Positions 1-6,296 are shown, numbered from the stretch's first letter. The stretch: DNA of 13,742 nucleotides from an uncultured Oscillospiraceae bacterium (GCA_934591815.1 CAKTPV010000030.1:1-13742); one strand, 5' to 3'. Program-made: numbers and translations. Notes: generated by a model not told the origin, from the sequence alone.

Positions 1-23
1 GCGTCAGCGCCGTCGCCAAGTAA
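1..23 (+). CDS. 3' end of an unidentified gene (partial)
   Basis: The third reading frame is open from the left edge to a TAA at 21-23 and would encode a tail ending V-S-A-V-A-K. A strong hairpin at 47-77 lies just downstream, as expected for the end of a plus-strand gene. Only about seven codons are visible, so nothing can be said about function. It is called mainly because the terminator needs an upstream transcription unit, and no minus-strand gene enters from the right side here. Confidence 0.4.
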
Positions 24-46
24 GGGCAAAACAGCATACAGAAGCA

Positions 47-77
47 AAGCCCCCTCCGGCACCGCCGGAGGGGGCTT
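47..77 (+). terminator. Intrinsic terminator of the gene entering from the left
   Basis: A perfect 14-bp stem (47-60 with 64-77) closes a 3-base ACC loop. The base of the stem is AAG/CTT and the core is all G+C. There is no T-run directly after the stem; a short GTGC-AA-GCAC hairpin (78-87) and then five Ts (89-93) follow. The hairpin separates the left gene from the guaD promoter at 98. The loop-and-stem core closely matches the terminator at 3977-4019. Confidence 0.7.
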
Positions 78-97
78 GTGCAAGCACGTTTTTCCGC

Positions 98-126
98 TTG
101 CAATCGGAGGGAAAAGCGGATATAAT
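98..126 (+). promoter_or_regulatory. Sigma-A promoter of the guaD riboswitch operon
   Basis: TTGCAA (98-103) and a perfect TATAAT (121-126) are separated by 17 bp. Transcription should start near 132-134, about 10 bases before the riboswitch aptamer, giving a leader of roughly 130 bases before the guaD start codon. Confidence 0.85.
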
Positions 127-141
127 AGAAAAAGAGATATA

Positions 142-208
142 GCTCATATAGTCCTGCGGCGATGGCGCAGGGCGTTTCTACGGCGCCGCCGACGGCGCTA
201 CTATGGGT
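142..208 (+). ncRNA. Guanine-type purine riboswitch aptamer
   Basis: The leader carries the purine riboswitch fold. P1 pairs 142-147 with 203-208 (CTCAT with ATGGG plus a G-U). P2 pairs 153-158 with 166-171 around a 7-base loop ending ATGG. P3 pairs 182-187 with 194-199 around a loop containing CC (189-190), which can form the family's loop-loop contact with GG (164-165). The invariant core is intact: junction GTTTCTAC at 174-181 and ACTATGGG at 200-207. The base that pairs with the ligand (position 74 in xpt numbering) is C201, which specifies guanine; adenine sensors have U there. T179 (position 51) is unchanged, which argues against the 2'-deoxyguanosine variants. The arm after P2 appears one base longer than in Bacillus subtilis xpt. 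It precedes guanine deaminase, whose substrate is the expected ligand. Confidence 0.93.
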
Positions 209-243
209 GTTCTGGCGGAAGGTCAGAGCGCCCTTTATTTTTT
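205..243 (+). terminator. Riboswitch-controlled terminator (expression platform)
   Basis: GGGTGTTCTGGC (205-216) pairs over 12 bp, with three G-U pairs, with GTCAGAGCGCCC (222-233). The loop is GGAAG and the tract TTTATTTTTT follows at 234-243. The first four bases of the 5' arm (205-208) are also the 3' strand of aptamer helix P1. If ligand stabilises P1, the lower four base pairs of the terminator are lost, leaving an 8-bp hairpin set back from the T-run, which should not terminate. I found no separate antiterminator strand in 133-204. The geometry therefore predicts an ON switch, like the adenine riboswitch of pbuE. The direction of control is inferred. Confidence 0.88.
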
Positions 244-261
244 GCAGGGGAGGTAGGAGCG

Positions 262-1527
262 ATGACACAGGTATTGCGAGGCAACATCATCCACGCGCCA
301 AAAATGGGGGAGCTGTCCATTCTGGAGCATGGCTATATGGTGCTGGAGGACGGCGTGATCCGCGGCGTGTATCCCACGCTGCCGGAGGAGCTGGCGCAGG
401 CGGAGGTACGGGACTACGGCGACCGTCTGCTGATGCAGTCCTTTGCGGATATGCACCTCCACGCGCCCCAGTATCCCATGCTGGGCATGGGCATGGACTT
501 ACCGCTGCTGGACTGGCTGAGTACCTACACGTTTCCCACGGAGGCGCGGTTTGCCGACACGGACTACGCCCGGCGGGTGTACCGCCGGCTGGCCGGCGAC
601 CTCATCACCAGCGGCACCACGCGGGTGTGTATGTTCTCCTCCCTGCACACGGAGGCTACATGGATCCTGATGGACGAGCTGGAGCGTGCCGGTGTCACCG
701 GCTATGTGGGGAAGGTGAACATGGACCGCAACGGTCTGCCCGGCGTTTTGCAGGAGACGACGGAGGAGTCCATCCGGGAGACGGTGCGGTGGCTGGACGG
801 CTGCCATTTTGAACACGTCAAGCCCATCCTCACGCCGCGCTTTACCCCCAGCTGCACCGACGAGCTGATGACGGCGCTGGGCCAGCTGGCGCGGGAGCGG
901 GGACTGTATGTGCAGTCCCATCTGTCGGAGAACACCCGTGAGATCCAGTTGGTGCGGGAGCTGCATCCCGACTGTGCGCAGTACTGGGAGACATACGACA
1001 AATACGGTCTGTGGAAGGATCACACATTGATGGCGCACTGTGTCCACTCCGATGAGCGGGAGCGGAAGGCCATCCGCGACGCCGGTGTGGTGGTGGTACA
1101 CTGCGCCGATTCCAACGTGAATATCTGCTCGGGGCTGTGTCCCGTGCGGCAGATGGTCAAGGAGGGCCTGTGGGTCACGCTGGGCAGCGATATTGCCGGT
1201 GGCGCACAGCTGCCCATGTACAAGGTCATCACCATGTCCATCCGTACCTCCAAGGCGCGGCGGGTCACGGACGAGTGGCACCCCGACTTCCTGACGGTGC
1301 CGGAAGGCTACTATCTGGGCACCACGGCGGGACACAAATATTTCGGCGCGGGGGACGGTTTTGCAGTGGGCGACAGGCTCCACGCGGTGGTCATCGACGA
1401 CGGGGACTTCCCGGAGGCGGGACGTCCGCTGTCGGTGCGGGAGCGGTTCGAGCGAGCCATCTACATGACCCACCGGCACAACATCGTGTCCGTCTGGTCC
1501 GACGGGCGGGAGGTCGTGCGGCGGTAA
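262..1527 (+). CDS. guaD: Guanine deaminase (guanine to xanthine and ammonia)
   Basis: The 421-residue cytosolic amidohydrolase hydrolyses guanine to xanthine plus ammonia, the entry step of guanine catabolism. Metal-site motifs are visible in order: MHLH (His65, His67) in the guanine-deaminase segment HLHAPQYPMLG, PRFTPSC near 192-198, SHLSE (His220, Glu223), AHC (His259) and GSDIAGG (Asp310). Length fits the family (E. coli GuaD is about 440). The ATG at 262 is chosen because GGGGAGGTAGGAG lies immediately upstream; the frame stays open back to 76 but would cross the terminator, promoter and riboswitch. Control should be by the guanine riboswitch, predicted to be ON. The GNAT gene follows after 43 bases without a visible terminator and is probably co-transcribed. 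No other purine-catabolism gene is seen. Confidence 0.95.
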   Translation: MTQVLRGNIIHAPKMGELSILEHGYMVLEDGVIRGVYPTLPEELAQAEVRDYGDRLLMQSFADMHLHAPQYPMLGMGMDLPLLDWLSTYTFPTEARFADTDYARRVYRRLAGDLITSGTTRVCMFSSLHTEATWILMDELERAGVTGYVGKVNMDRNGLPGVLQETTEESIRETVRWLDGCHFEHVKPILTPRFTPSCTDELMTALGQLARERGLYVQSHLSENTREIQLVRELHPDCAQYWETYDKYGLWKDHTLMAHCVHSDERERKAIRDAGVVVVHCADSNVNICSGLCPVRQMVKEGLWVTLGSDIAGGAQLPMYKVITMSIRTSKARRVTDEWHPDFLTVPEGYYLGTTAGHKYFGAGDGFAVGDRLHAVVIDDGDFPEAGRPLSVRERFERAIYMTHRHNIVSVWSDGREVVRR

Positions 1528-1570
1528 AGGAAAGCGGTAAGCGCGTATACGAAGAAGGGGAGGGCACACC

Positions 1571-2074
1571 ATGGAACGAGAGGTTTGTATCCGGCGGGTC
1601 AAGGCGGGGGACGAAAATACCCTTGCGTATATCCAGACCGAGAGCTGGCGGGAGGCATTTCGGGAGATTTTGTCGGAGGAGGTGCTTTCCAAATGTACGG
1701 AGCTCGAGAGTGTGACGGAGATGTATAAAATGCTTCTGGAGAGGCAGGCAGCGAACGGCTATATTTTGGAACTGGACGGGAAACCCCACTGCATGGCGTG
1801 GTGGGCTGCGGCCAGAGACGCGGATATGGCGGGTGACGCTGAACTGATCTGTATCCACTCGCTGAAAGGTAACTGGCATCAGGGCTATGGAAAAATGATG
1901 ATGGAGCGGATCCTGAGCGATATCAAAAGCGCCGGATACCCAGAAGTCGTGCTGTGGGTGTTTGACAACAACGCACGTGCCATTGGATTCTATGAGGCGC
2001 TGGGATTCACCGCCACCGGCAGAAAACAGCCCTCCTTGGGCGCGGTAGAGGAGCTGTACAGCATGACCCTGTAA
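1571..2074 (+). CDS. GNAT-family N-acetyltransferase
   Basis: This 167-residue protein has the GNAT fold, which transfers an acetyl group from acetyl-CoA to an amine. The central strand ELICIHSL (91-98) leads into the acetyl-CoA loop NWHQGYGK (101-108), then helix MMMERIL. The C-terminal half has the typical NNARAIGFYEALGF (133-146). The loop has Trp102 where Arg or Gln is usual three residues before the first Gly, so the pyrophosphate loop is slightly atypical. A strong binding site (AAGGGGAGGG, 1555-1564) precedes the ATG. It should be read from the riboswitch-controlled guaD promoter and ends at the terminator at 2123-2145. The substrate cannot be told from sequence; a link to purines rests on position alone. 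Confidence 0.88.
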   Translation: MEREVCIRRVKAGDENTLAYIQTESWREAFREILSEEVLSKCTELESVTEMYKMLLERQAANGYILELDGKPHCMAWWAAARDADMAGDAELICIHSLKGNWHQGYGKMMMERILSDIKSAGYPEVVLWVFDNNARAIGFYEALGFTATGRKQPSLGAVEELYSMTL

Positions 2075-2122
2075 GGAGAGCTGTATGTCCGGGCACACCA
2101 TGTTCCGGCGCGGCGGGGCGTT

Positions 2123-2145
2123 CCGAAGATCGCTTCGGCTTTTTT
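2123..2145 (+). terminator. Terminator of the guaD-GNAT operon
   Basis: CCGAAG (2123-2128) pairs with CTTCGG (2133-2138) around ATCG, followed by C and six Ts. It ends the riboswitch operon and insulates the next promoter. Confidence 0.85.
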
Positions 2146-2157
2146 CGCCCGCATCGC

Positions 2158-2186
2158 TTGTCAAGCGGTAGGGGATGTGGTAAGAT
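2158..2186 (+). promoter_or_regulatory. Promoter of the DivIVA-like gene, with a palindrome on the -35 box
   Basis: TTGTCA (2158-2163) and TAAGAT (2181-2186) are spaced by 17 bp. The -35 box lies inside an inverted repeat, CGCTTG-T-CAAGCG (2155-2167), which could be a repressor site; no regulator is identified. Confidence 0.75.
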
Positions 2187-2216
2187 GGATAAAAACCGAG
2201 AGAGAGGAACGTGGCC

Positions 2217-2798
2217 ATGGAAACCAGCTTCAAAACGTGTCTATTTGGGGGATTCGACCGGGAGGACGTGATCTCCTTTATTGAAAAAACAGCGGCGGAG
2301 ACGCAGGAGCGGCTGGACGCCCTGACGACGGAGCGTGAGGAGCTGCTGGCGAAGAAGCGCAGTACGGAGGCGGAAAACGCGGCGCTGCGCGTGCAGCTGA
2401 ACGAGCTGACGGAGCGGCTGGACAACGAGACCGCCCTGCACGCCCGGGTACAGAGCATGGAGGAGGAACTGACCGCCCTGCGCCGGGAGAACGAGACGCT
2501 GCGGGAGCCGGCGGCGCAGTACCAGTCCCTGAAGGATCATATCGCGGAGATCGAGATCAGCGCCCACCGCCGCACAGAGGAGTTTCGCGGCAAAGCCATT
2601 GCGGAGCTGATGCAGCTCATCGAGCAGCAGCGTCAGTGGTGCGCCCAGCAGCGGGATGCCTATGCCCGCATGACCGAGGGCGTTTTGCAGGAGCTTCGGC
2701 AGGCGGAGCGTCAGGTGGAGGCCTGCGATATCGGGAATTTCGACCGCATGGAGGAATCCCTCCGGCAGCTGGAAAATACCCTTCACACACCGGAATAA
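2217..2798 (+). CDS. DivIVA-like N-terminal domain, coiled-coil protein
   Basis: This 193-residue soluble protein starts with FKTCLFGGFDREDVISFIEK (5-24), which resembles the N-terminal membrane-curvature/polar-targeting segment of the DivIVA/GpsB group (a hydrophobic-Gly-Phe-Asp-x-x-Asp-Val-x-x-Phe/Tyr-Ile pattern). A long Glu/Leu/Arg-rich coiled coil follows from about 27 to 115, with a further helical region to the C-terminus. There is no transmembrane segment. It lacks the PxF-type sequence of classical DivIVA and I cannot assign a partner. The ATG at 2217 is preferred to GTG at 2211 because AGAGGAA is 8 bases from the ATG but only 2 from the GTG. It has its own promoter and terminator, so it is a one-gene unit. 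A role in cell division or envelope organisation is inferred from the family only. Confidence 0.8.
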   Translation: METSFKTCLFGGFDREDVISFIEKTAAETQERLDALTTEREELLAKKRSTEAENAALRVQLNELTERLDNETALHARVQSMEEELTALRRENETLREPAAQYQSLKDHIAEIEISAHRRTEEFRGKAIAELMQLIEQQRQWCAQQRDAYARMTEGVLQELRQAERQVEACDIGNFDRMEESLRQLENTLHTPE

Positions 2799-2804
2799 AG
2801 AACG

Positions 2805-2837
2805 AAGCCCCCGCAGCCGATGGCTGCGGGGGCTTTT
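2805..2837. terminator. Bidirectional terminator between the DivIVA-like gene and asnA
   Basis: A perfect 14-bp stem (2805-2818 with 2822-2835) has a GAT loop. The AAG/CTT base gives TTTT on the plus strand. It lies between two convergent genes, with the plus stop at 2798 and the minus stop at 2859, so it can serve both. Confidence 0.85.
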
Positions 2838-2858
2838 CGCAGATGGGATGATGGGATC

Positions 2859-3869
2859 TTACAGCAGCATGACACCGGCGGCGGCACAGCCGTCCAAGGT
2901 GTCCTTGTCCCACAGGCTGGCCTGTACCTCGCCGATGTGGCAGGTACCGATCATCAGCATACAGAGGCGGCTCTGGCCGATACCGCCGCCGATGGTCAGG
3001 GGCAGCTGGCCGCTGAGCAGCATCTTGTGGAAGGGCAGCTCGCGGCGGTCGTCGCAGCCGCGCTTGCGCAGCTGGCGATCCATGGTGGCCTCATCCACGC
3101 GGATGCCCATGGAGGAGATCTCAAAGGCGCTGTCCAGCACCGGGTCATACATGAGGATGTCGCCGTTGAGGGACCAGTCGTCGTAGTCGGGGGCGCGGCC
3201 GTCGTGGGGCTGGCCGCTGCGCTTCAGGTCGTCGCCGATCTGCATGAGGAACACAGTGTGATGCTCGCGGCAGATAGCGTTTTCCCGCTCCTTGGGGGTG
3301 AAGTCGGGCCAGCGATCCTCCAGCTCCTGCGTGGTGACGAAGTACACCTCGCGATCCAGCACGGTGTGCAGGCTGGGAAAGGCGATCTGGAGGGCGTCAT
3401 TGGTCTCCACCACCGCGCCCACAATGGCGCGGACGGTCTGGCGCAGGTACTGCTCGTTGCGGTCCTGCCGCTCGATGACCTTTTCCCAGTCCCACTGATC
3501 CACATAGATGGAGTGGAGGTTGTCCACCTCCTCGTCGCGGCGGATGGCGTTCATGTCGGTGAACAGACCCTTACCGGGCTTGAAGTCGTAGCGCTTCAGC
3601 GCCAGACGCTTCCACTTGGCCAGAGAGTGTACCACCTGCCCGGTGGCGCCCACATCGGGGATGTCAAAGGAGACGGGGCGCTCCACGCCGTTGAGGTTGT
3701 CGTTCAGACCGGAATTCTCCTCCACGAACAGGGGCGCAGAGACACGGCGCAGATTCAGCGCCTGCCCCAGATTCACCTGAAAATTGCTCTTGATGAACTC
3801 GATGGCGCGCTGCATTTCGTAGGTGGACAGCGGCGTCTTGTATCCGGCGGGGATCGTCAATTTGCTCAT
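2859..3869 (-). CDS. asnA: Aspartate-ammonia ligase (asparagine synthetase A)
   Basis: The 336-residue cytosolic enzyme makes asparagine from aspartate, ammonia and ATP (AMP-forming). It has the class II aminoacyl-tRNA-synthetase-like fold of the AsnA family. Recognisable segments are ENSGLNDNLNGVERPVSF (51-68), GLFTDMNAIRRDE (101-113), HSIYVDQWDWEKVI (119-132) and the nucleotide-binding GGGIGQSR (294-301) near the C-terminus. Length matches AsnA (about 330). The ATG is preceded on the minus strand by AGAGGTG at 8 bases. It is transcribed alone from the promoter at 3905-3933. Unlike glutamine-dependent AsnB it uses free ammonia, which fits the ammonia-fixing glnN nearby. Confidence 0.96.
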   Translation of the reverse strand: MSKLTIPAGYKTPLSTYEMQRAIEFIKSNFQVNLGQALNLRRVSAPLFVEENSGLNDNLNGVERPVSFDIPDVGATGQVVHSLAKWKRLALKRYDFKPGKGLFTDMNAIRRDEEVDNLHSIYVDQWDWEKVIERQDRNEQYLRQTVRAIVGAVVETNDALQIAFPSLHTVLDREVYFVTTQELEDRWPDFTPKERENAICREHHTVFLMQIGDDLKRSGQPHDGRAPDYDDWSLNGDILMYDPVLDSAFEISSMGIRVDEATMDRQLRKRGCDDRRELPFHKMLLSGQLPLTIGGGIGQSRLCMLMIGTCHIGEVQASLWDKDTLDGCAAAGVMLL

Positions 3870-3904
3870 GCGTGAAACACCTCTTTTAAAAAAATATTGT
3901 TGCC

Positions 3905-3933
3905 ATTATAGGCGTGAAACGTGGGAATTGCAA
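3905..3933 (-). promoter_or_regulatory. asnA promoter
   Basis: On the minus strand TTGCAA (3928-3933) and a perfect TATAAT (3905-3910) are 17 bp apart. The 5' leader is about 30 bases, too short for a riboswitch. Confidence 0.85.
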
Positions 3934-3976
3934 GGGAAAAACACGCAAAATTATGCCGGTAAAAACGGCGCGTTTT

Positions 3977-4019
3977 GTATAAAAATGTCCTCCGGCACAG
4001 CCGGAGGACATTTTTATAC
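3977..4019 (-). terminator. Terminator of the ptb-aminotransferase unit
   Basis: A perfect 20-bp inverted repeat (3977-3996 with 4000-4019) has a 3-base loop. The G+C core is flanked by AAAAAT/ATTTTT, so each strand reads stem then T-run. It lies 18 bases past the aminotransferase stop and upstream of the asnA promoter, so it separates the two minus-strand units. Confidence 0.88.
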
Positions 4020-4037
4020 GATTTGTCCGCGTGACGC

Positions 4038-5228
4038 TTACCTGTAGGACTCGATCATGGCCTTAAAGGCGGGCAGGCTGCGGCGGATCATGTCGTTGGA
4101 CACGCAGTAGCTCAGGCGGAAGTAGCCGGGGCAGCCGAAGCCGTCGGCGGGGACGACCAGCAGATTGTGCGCCAGCTTGGCTCTCTCGGAGAAGGCGTTG
4201 GCATCGCCGTTGGGCGCCTTGACGAACAGGTAGAACGCGCCGTCGGGCTTGGCACACTGGTAGCCCATCTCCCGCAGGCTGTTGTACAGCAGGTTGCGGT
4301 TCTCCTCGTAGGCCGCCAGATCGGGGCGCTCCCCGGCGCACAGCTCGATGACCTTCTGCATCAGTGTGGGCGGGCAGACATGACCCATGATGCGGGCGGC
4401 GCCGGAGATGGCGGCGTACACCGCGTCGCTGTCGTCGGCAAAGCCGGGGACGTACACATAGCCGATACGCTCGCCGGGCAGGGACAGGGACTTGGAGTAG
4501 GAGTAGCAGACGATGGTGTTCTTGTACAGGCAGGGGATGAAGGGAACCTTCACGCCGCCATACACCAGCTCACGGTAGGGCTCGTCGGCGATGATGTAGA
4601 TGGGGTGGCCGTACTCGGCGCTCTTGCGCTCCAGCAGCGCCGCCAGACCCTTCAGTGTCTCCTCCGTGTAGACGACACCGGAGGGGTTGTTGGGGGAGTT
4701 GATGATGATGGCCTGTGTGTGGGCGGTGATGCGCTGCTCCACGGCGTCCAGATGGATCTGGAACGCTTCGGTGTCGGCGGGAACCACCACCAGCTTGCCG
4801 CCATTGCCGGTGACAAAGGGGTGGTATTCGGGGAAAAAGGGCGCCACGGCCATGATCTCGGAGTCATGGTCGACCAGGAGCGCCTTGATCACGGAGATCA
4901 GGGCGGGGGCGGCGCCGCAGGTAAAGAACAGCTCACCGGCCTTGACATCCAGACCGAAGCGGTCGGTCAGATCCTTGGCCACAGCGGCGCGCGCCTCCGC
5001 GAAGCCGGGCGCCATGGAGTAGCCGTGGAGTTTGATGGAGTCCGTCTCGTCCACGATCTTGTGGATGGAGTCGTTGACCTTCTTGGGCGCGGGGATGCTG
5101 GGGTTGCCCAGAGAATAGTCATAGACCTTGTCCGCACCCACCTTGGCGGCCTGCTCCAGCCCGTAGGCAAACAGCTGACGGATGACGGAGGGGGCGGTAC
5201 CCAGATGATAGAATTCCTGATTGACCAT
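4038..5228 (-). CDS. PLP-dependent aminotransferase, class I/II (aspartate-aminotransferase-like)
   Basis: This 396-residue fold-type I aminotransferase has the full set of cofactor residues: NSPNNPSG (Asn181 against the PLP ring), ADEPY (Asp215 and Tyr218), SYSKS with the Schiff-base Lys246, GERIGY (Arg254, phosphate) and FRLSY with Arg371 for the substrate alpha-carboxylate. It moves the amino group of an amino acid to a 2-oxoacid. Aspartate is a reasonable guess from family likeness, but substrate is not readable from sequence. The ATG at 5228 lies 8 bases from AAAGGAG; the upstream TTG at 5246 overlaps that site. It follows ptb by 76 bases with hairpins but no T-run, so it is probably co-transcribed with ptb and ends at the hairpin at 3977-4019. 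Confidence 0.93.
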   Translation of the reverse strand: MVNQEFYHLGTAPSVIRQLFAYGLEQAAKVGADKVYDYSLGNPSIPAPKKVNDSIHKIVDETDSIKLHGYSMAPGFAEARAAVAKDLTDRFGLDVKAGELFFTCGAAPALISVIKALLVDHDSEIMAVAPFFPEYHPFVTGNGGKLVVVPADTEAFQIHLDAVEQRITAHTQAIIINSPNNPSGVVYTEETLKGLAALLERKSAEYGHPIYIIADEPYRELVYGGVKVPFIPCLYKNTIVCYSYSKSLSLPGERIGYVYVPGFADDSDAVYAAISGAARIMGHVCPPTLMQKVIELCAGERPDLAAYEENRNLLYNSLREMGYQCAKPDGAFYLFVKAPNGDANAFSERAKLAHNLLVVPADGFGCPGYFRLSYCVSNDMIRRSLPAFKAMIESYR

Positions 5229-5255
5229 GATGTGATCTCCTTTCAAATCAGATGG

Positions 5256-5304
5256 CTGCGTGGGACACGCAGGAGAATGATACGGCTTTCCGTACGGAGT
5301 GCCG
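5256..5304 (-). other. Two small hairpins between ptb and the aminotransferase gene
   Basis: The minus-strand spacer has CGGC...GCCG (5283-5304) with an inner TCC/GGA, directly after the ptb stop. It also has a perfect 7-bp CTGCGTG/CACGCAG hairpin (5256-5272). Neither has a T-run, so they are unlikely terminators. TCTCCT (5271-5276) could pair with the AGGAGA of the aminotransferase binding site (5236-5241). An RNA stability or translation role is possible but unproven. Confidence 0.4.
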
Positions 5305-6219
5305 TCAGGACAGCTTCATGCGGGAAGCGAGGACACTGCCCAGCGCGATGGACGCCAGCTTGGAGTAGGCGCTGTCGGCGCGGCTGACCAGCACGATGGG
5401 CACCTTGGCGCCCAGAATAATACCGGCATTTTTGGCATTGCCGAACAGGTTGGCGGCCTTACCGATGCCGTTGCCCACCTCATAGTTGGGTACCAGCAGG
5501 ATATCGGCCTTTCCCGCGCCGGGGGCGGTGTAGTGCTTGTGGCGGCAGGCCTCCTCACTGACGGCCAGATCCAGCGCCACAGGGCCGCAGACGTCCATGT
5601 TGTACTTGGCCCAGCGGTCGGTCATGTGTGCCAGCGCATCGGCATCCACGGTGGACTGCACCTTGGGGTTGACCTGCTCCGCACCGCAGACGCAGGAGGC
5701 GTTGATATGCTCATAGCCCAGCGCCTGCAGCACCATGGCGGCGTTCTCCAGGATCTCCGCCTTCTTATCCAGATCGGGGAAGGTGTTGACGCCGCCGTCG
5801 GTGAGCACCAGCATCCGGCCCAGTGCGGGGATCTCGTAGAGCATACAGTGGGTGGTCAGGTGGGAGGTGCGCAGGCCATGCTCCTTGTCGAACACGGCGC
5901 GCATCAGGTCGGCGGTGCCGAGAATGCCCTTCATCAGGAAGTTGGCTCTGCCCTCGGCGCACAGCGCCACGGCCTTGGCGGCGCAGTCCCCATCGGTGTC
6001 GCCGGGGATGATCTCATAGGCGGCGGGGTCCTCGCCCAGCTCGGTGAGCATGGCGCGGATCTCGTCGGTATGACCTACCAGAATGGGGGTGGCAATACCC
6101 TCCCGGCGGGCCTCGACCACCGCCTCGATCACCGGCTGGTCGTGGGCGGCTGCCACAGCGATAACGCCGGTGCTGCCGCCGCGGGCAGCGGAAATGATGC
6201 CGTCAATGGTGTGTATCAT
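5305..6219 (-). CDS. ptb: Phosphate butyryltransferase (phosphate acyltransferase family)
   Basis: The 304-residue cytosolic enzyme belongs to the Pta/Ptb family, which swaps an acyl group between CoA and phosphate (butyryl-CoA plus phosphate to butyryl-phosphate). Family segments seen are LMKGIL (95-100), LTDGGVN (139-145), GPVALDLAVS (212-221), VPNYEVGNGIGK (243-254) and the C-terminal GAKVPIVLVSRADS (270-283). Length equals clostridial Ptb (about 300), shorter than multi-domain Pta. The start at 6219 follows GGAGGAGG by about 7 bases; an open frame continues upstream to 6297 but crosses the promoter. No butyrate kinase gene is adjacent; an aminotransferase follows instead. The acyl chain could be butyryl, a branched acyl from amino-acid breakdown, or acetyl; sequence alone does not decide. 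Confidence 0.9.
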   Translation of the reverse strand: MIHTIDGIISAARGGSTGVIAVAAAHDQPVIEAVVEARREGIATPILVGHTDEIRAMLTELGEDPAAYEIIPGDTDGDCAAKAVALCAEGRANFLMKGILGTADLMRAVFDKEHGLRTSHLTTHCMLYEIPALGRMLVLTDGGVNTFPDLDKKAEILENAAMVLQALGYEHINASCVCGAEQVNPKVQSTVDADALAHMTDRWAKYNMDVCGPVALDLAVSEEACRHKHYTAPGAGKADILLVPNYEVGNGIGKAANLFGNAKNAGIILGAKVPIVLVSRADSAYSKLASIALGSVLASRMKLS

Positions 6220-6296
6220 GGGTTTTCCTCCTCCAAGAAAGTAATTCCTCCGGGCCTGAAAAAGATCCCGGTGCAGACAGACTGTTTTCTGGGACA

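Noticed and set aside
142..208. Adenine or 2'-deoxyguanosine specificity of the riboswitch
   Set aside because: The ligand-pairing base is C201 (adenine sensors have U) and the J2/3 uridine T179 is unchanged (altered in the deoxyguanosine variants).
76..261. Extension of guanine deaminase by 62 residues to a GTG-like start at 76
   Set aside because: It would begin in a terminator stem and run through the promoter, the aptamer and its terminator. The residues are low-complexity Arg-rich, and the ATG at 262 has an excellent binding site.
499..1692. Minus-strand frame opposite guaD
   Set aside because: The guaD metal-site motifs on the plus strand and the plus-strand regulatory signals leave no room for a real gene here.
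2211..2216. GTG start for the DivIVA-like gene
   Set aside because: Only two bases separate it from the AGAGGAA binding site; the ATG two codons later has correct spacing.
6220..6237. Very short upstream frame (TTG, Glu-Glu-Glu-Asn-Pro, TGA) overlapping the ptb start
   Set aside because: It needs a TTG start and has no conserved feature; the GGAGGAGG inside it is simply the ptb binding site.
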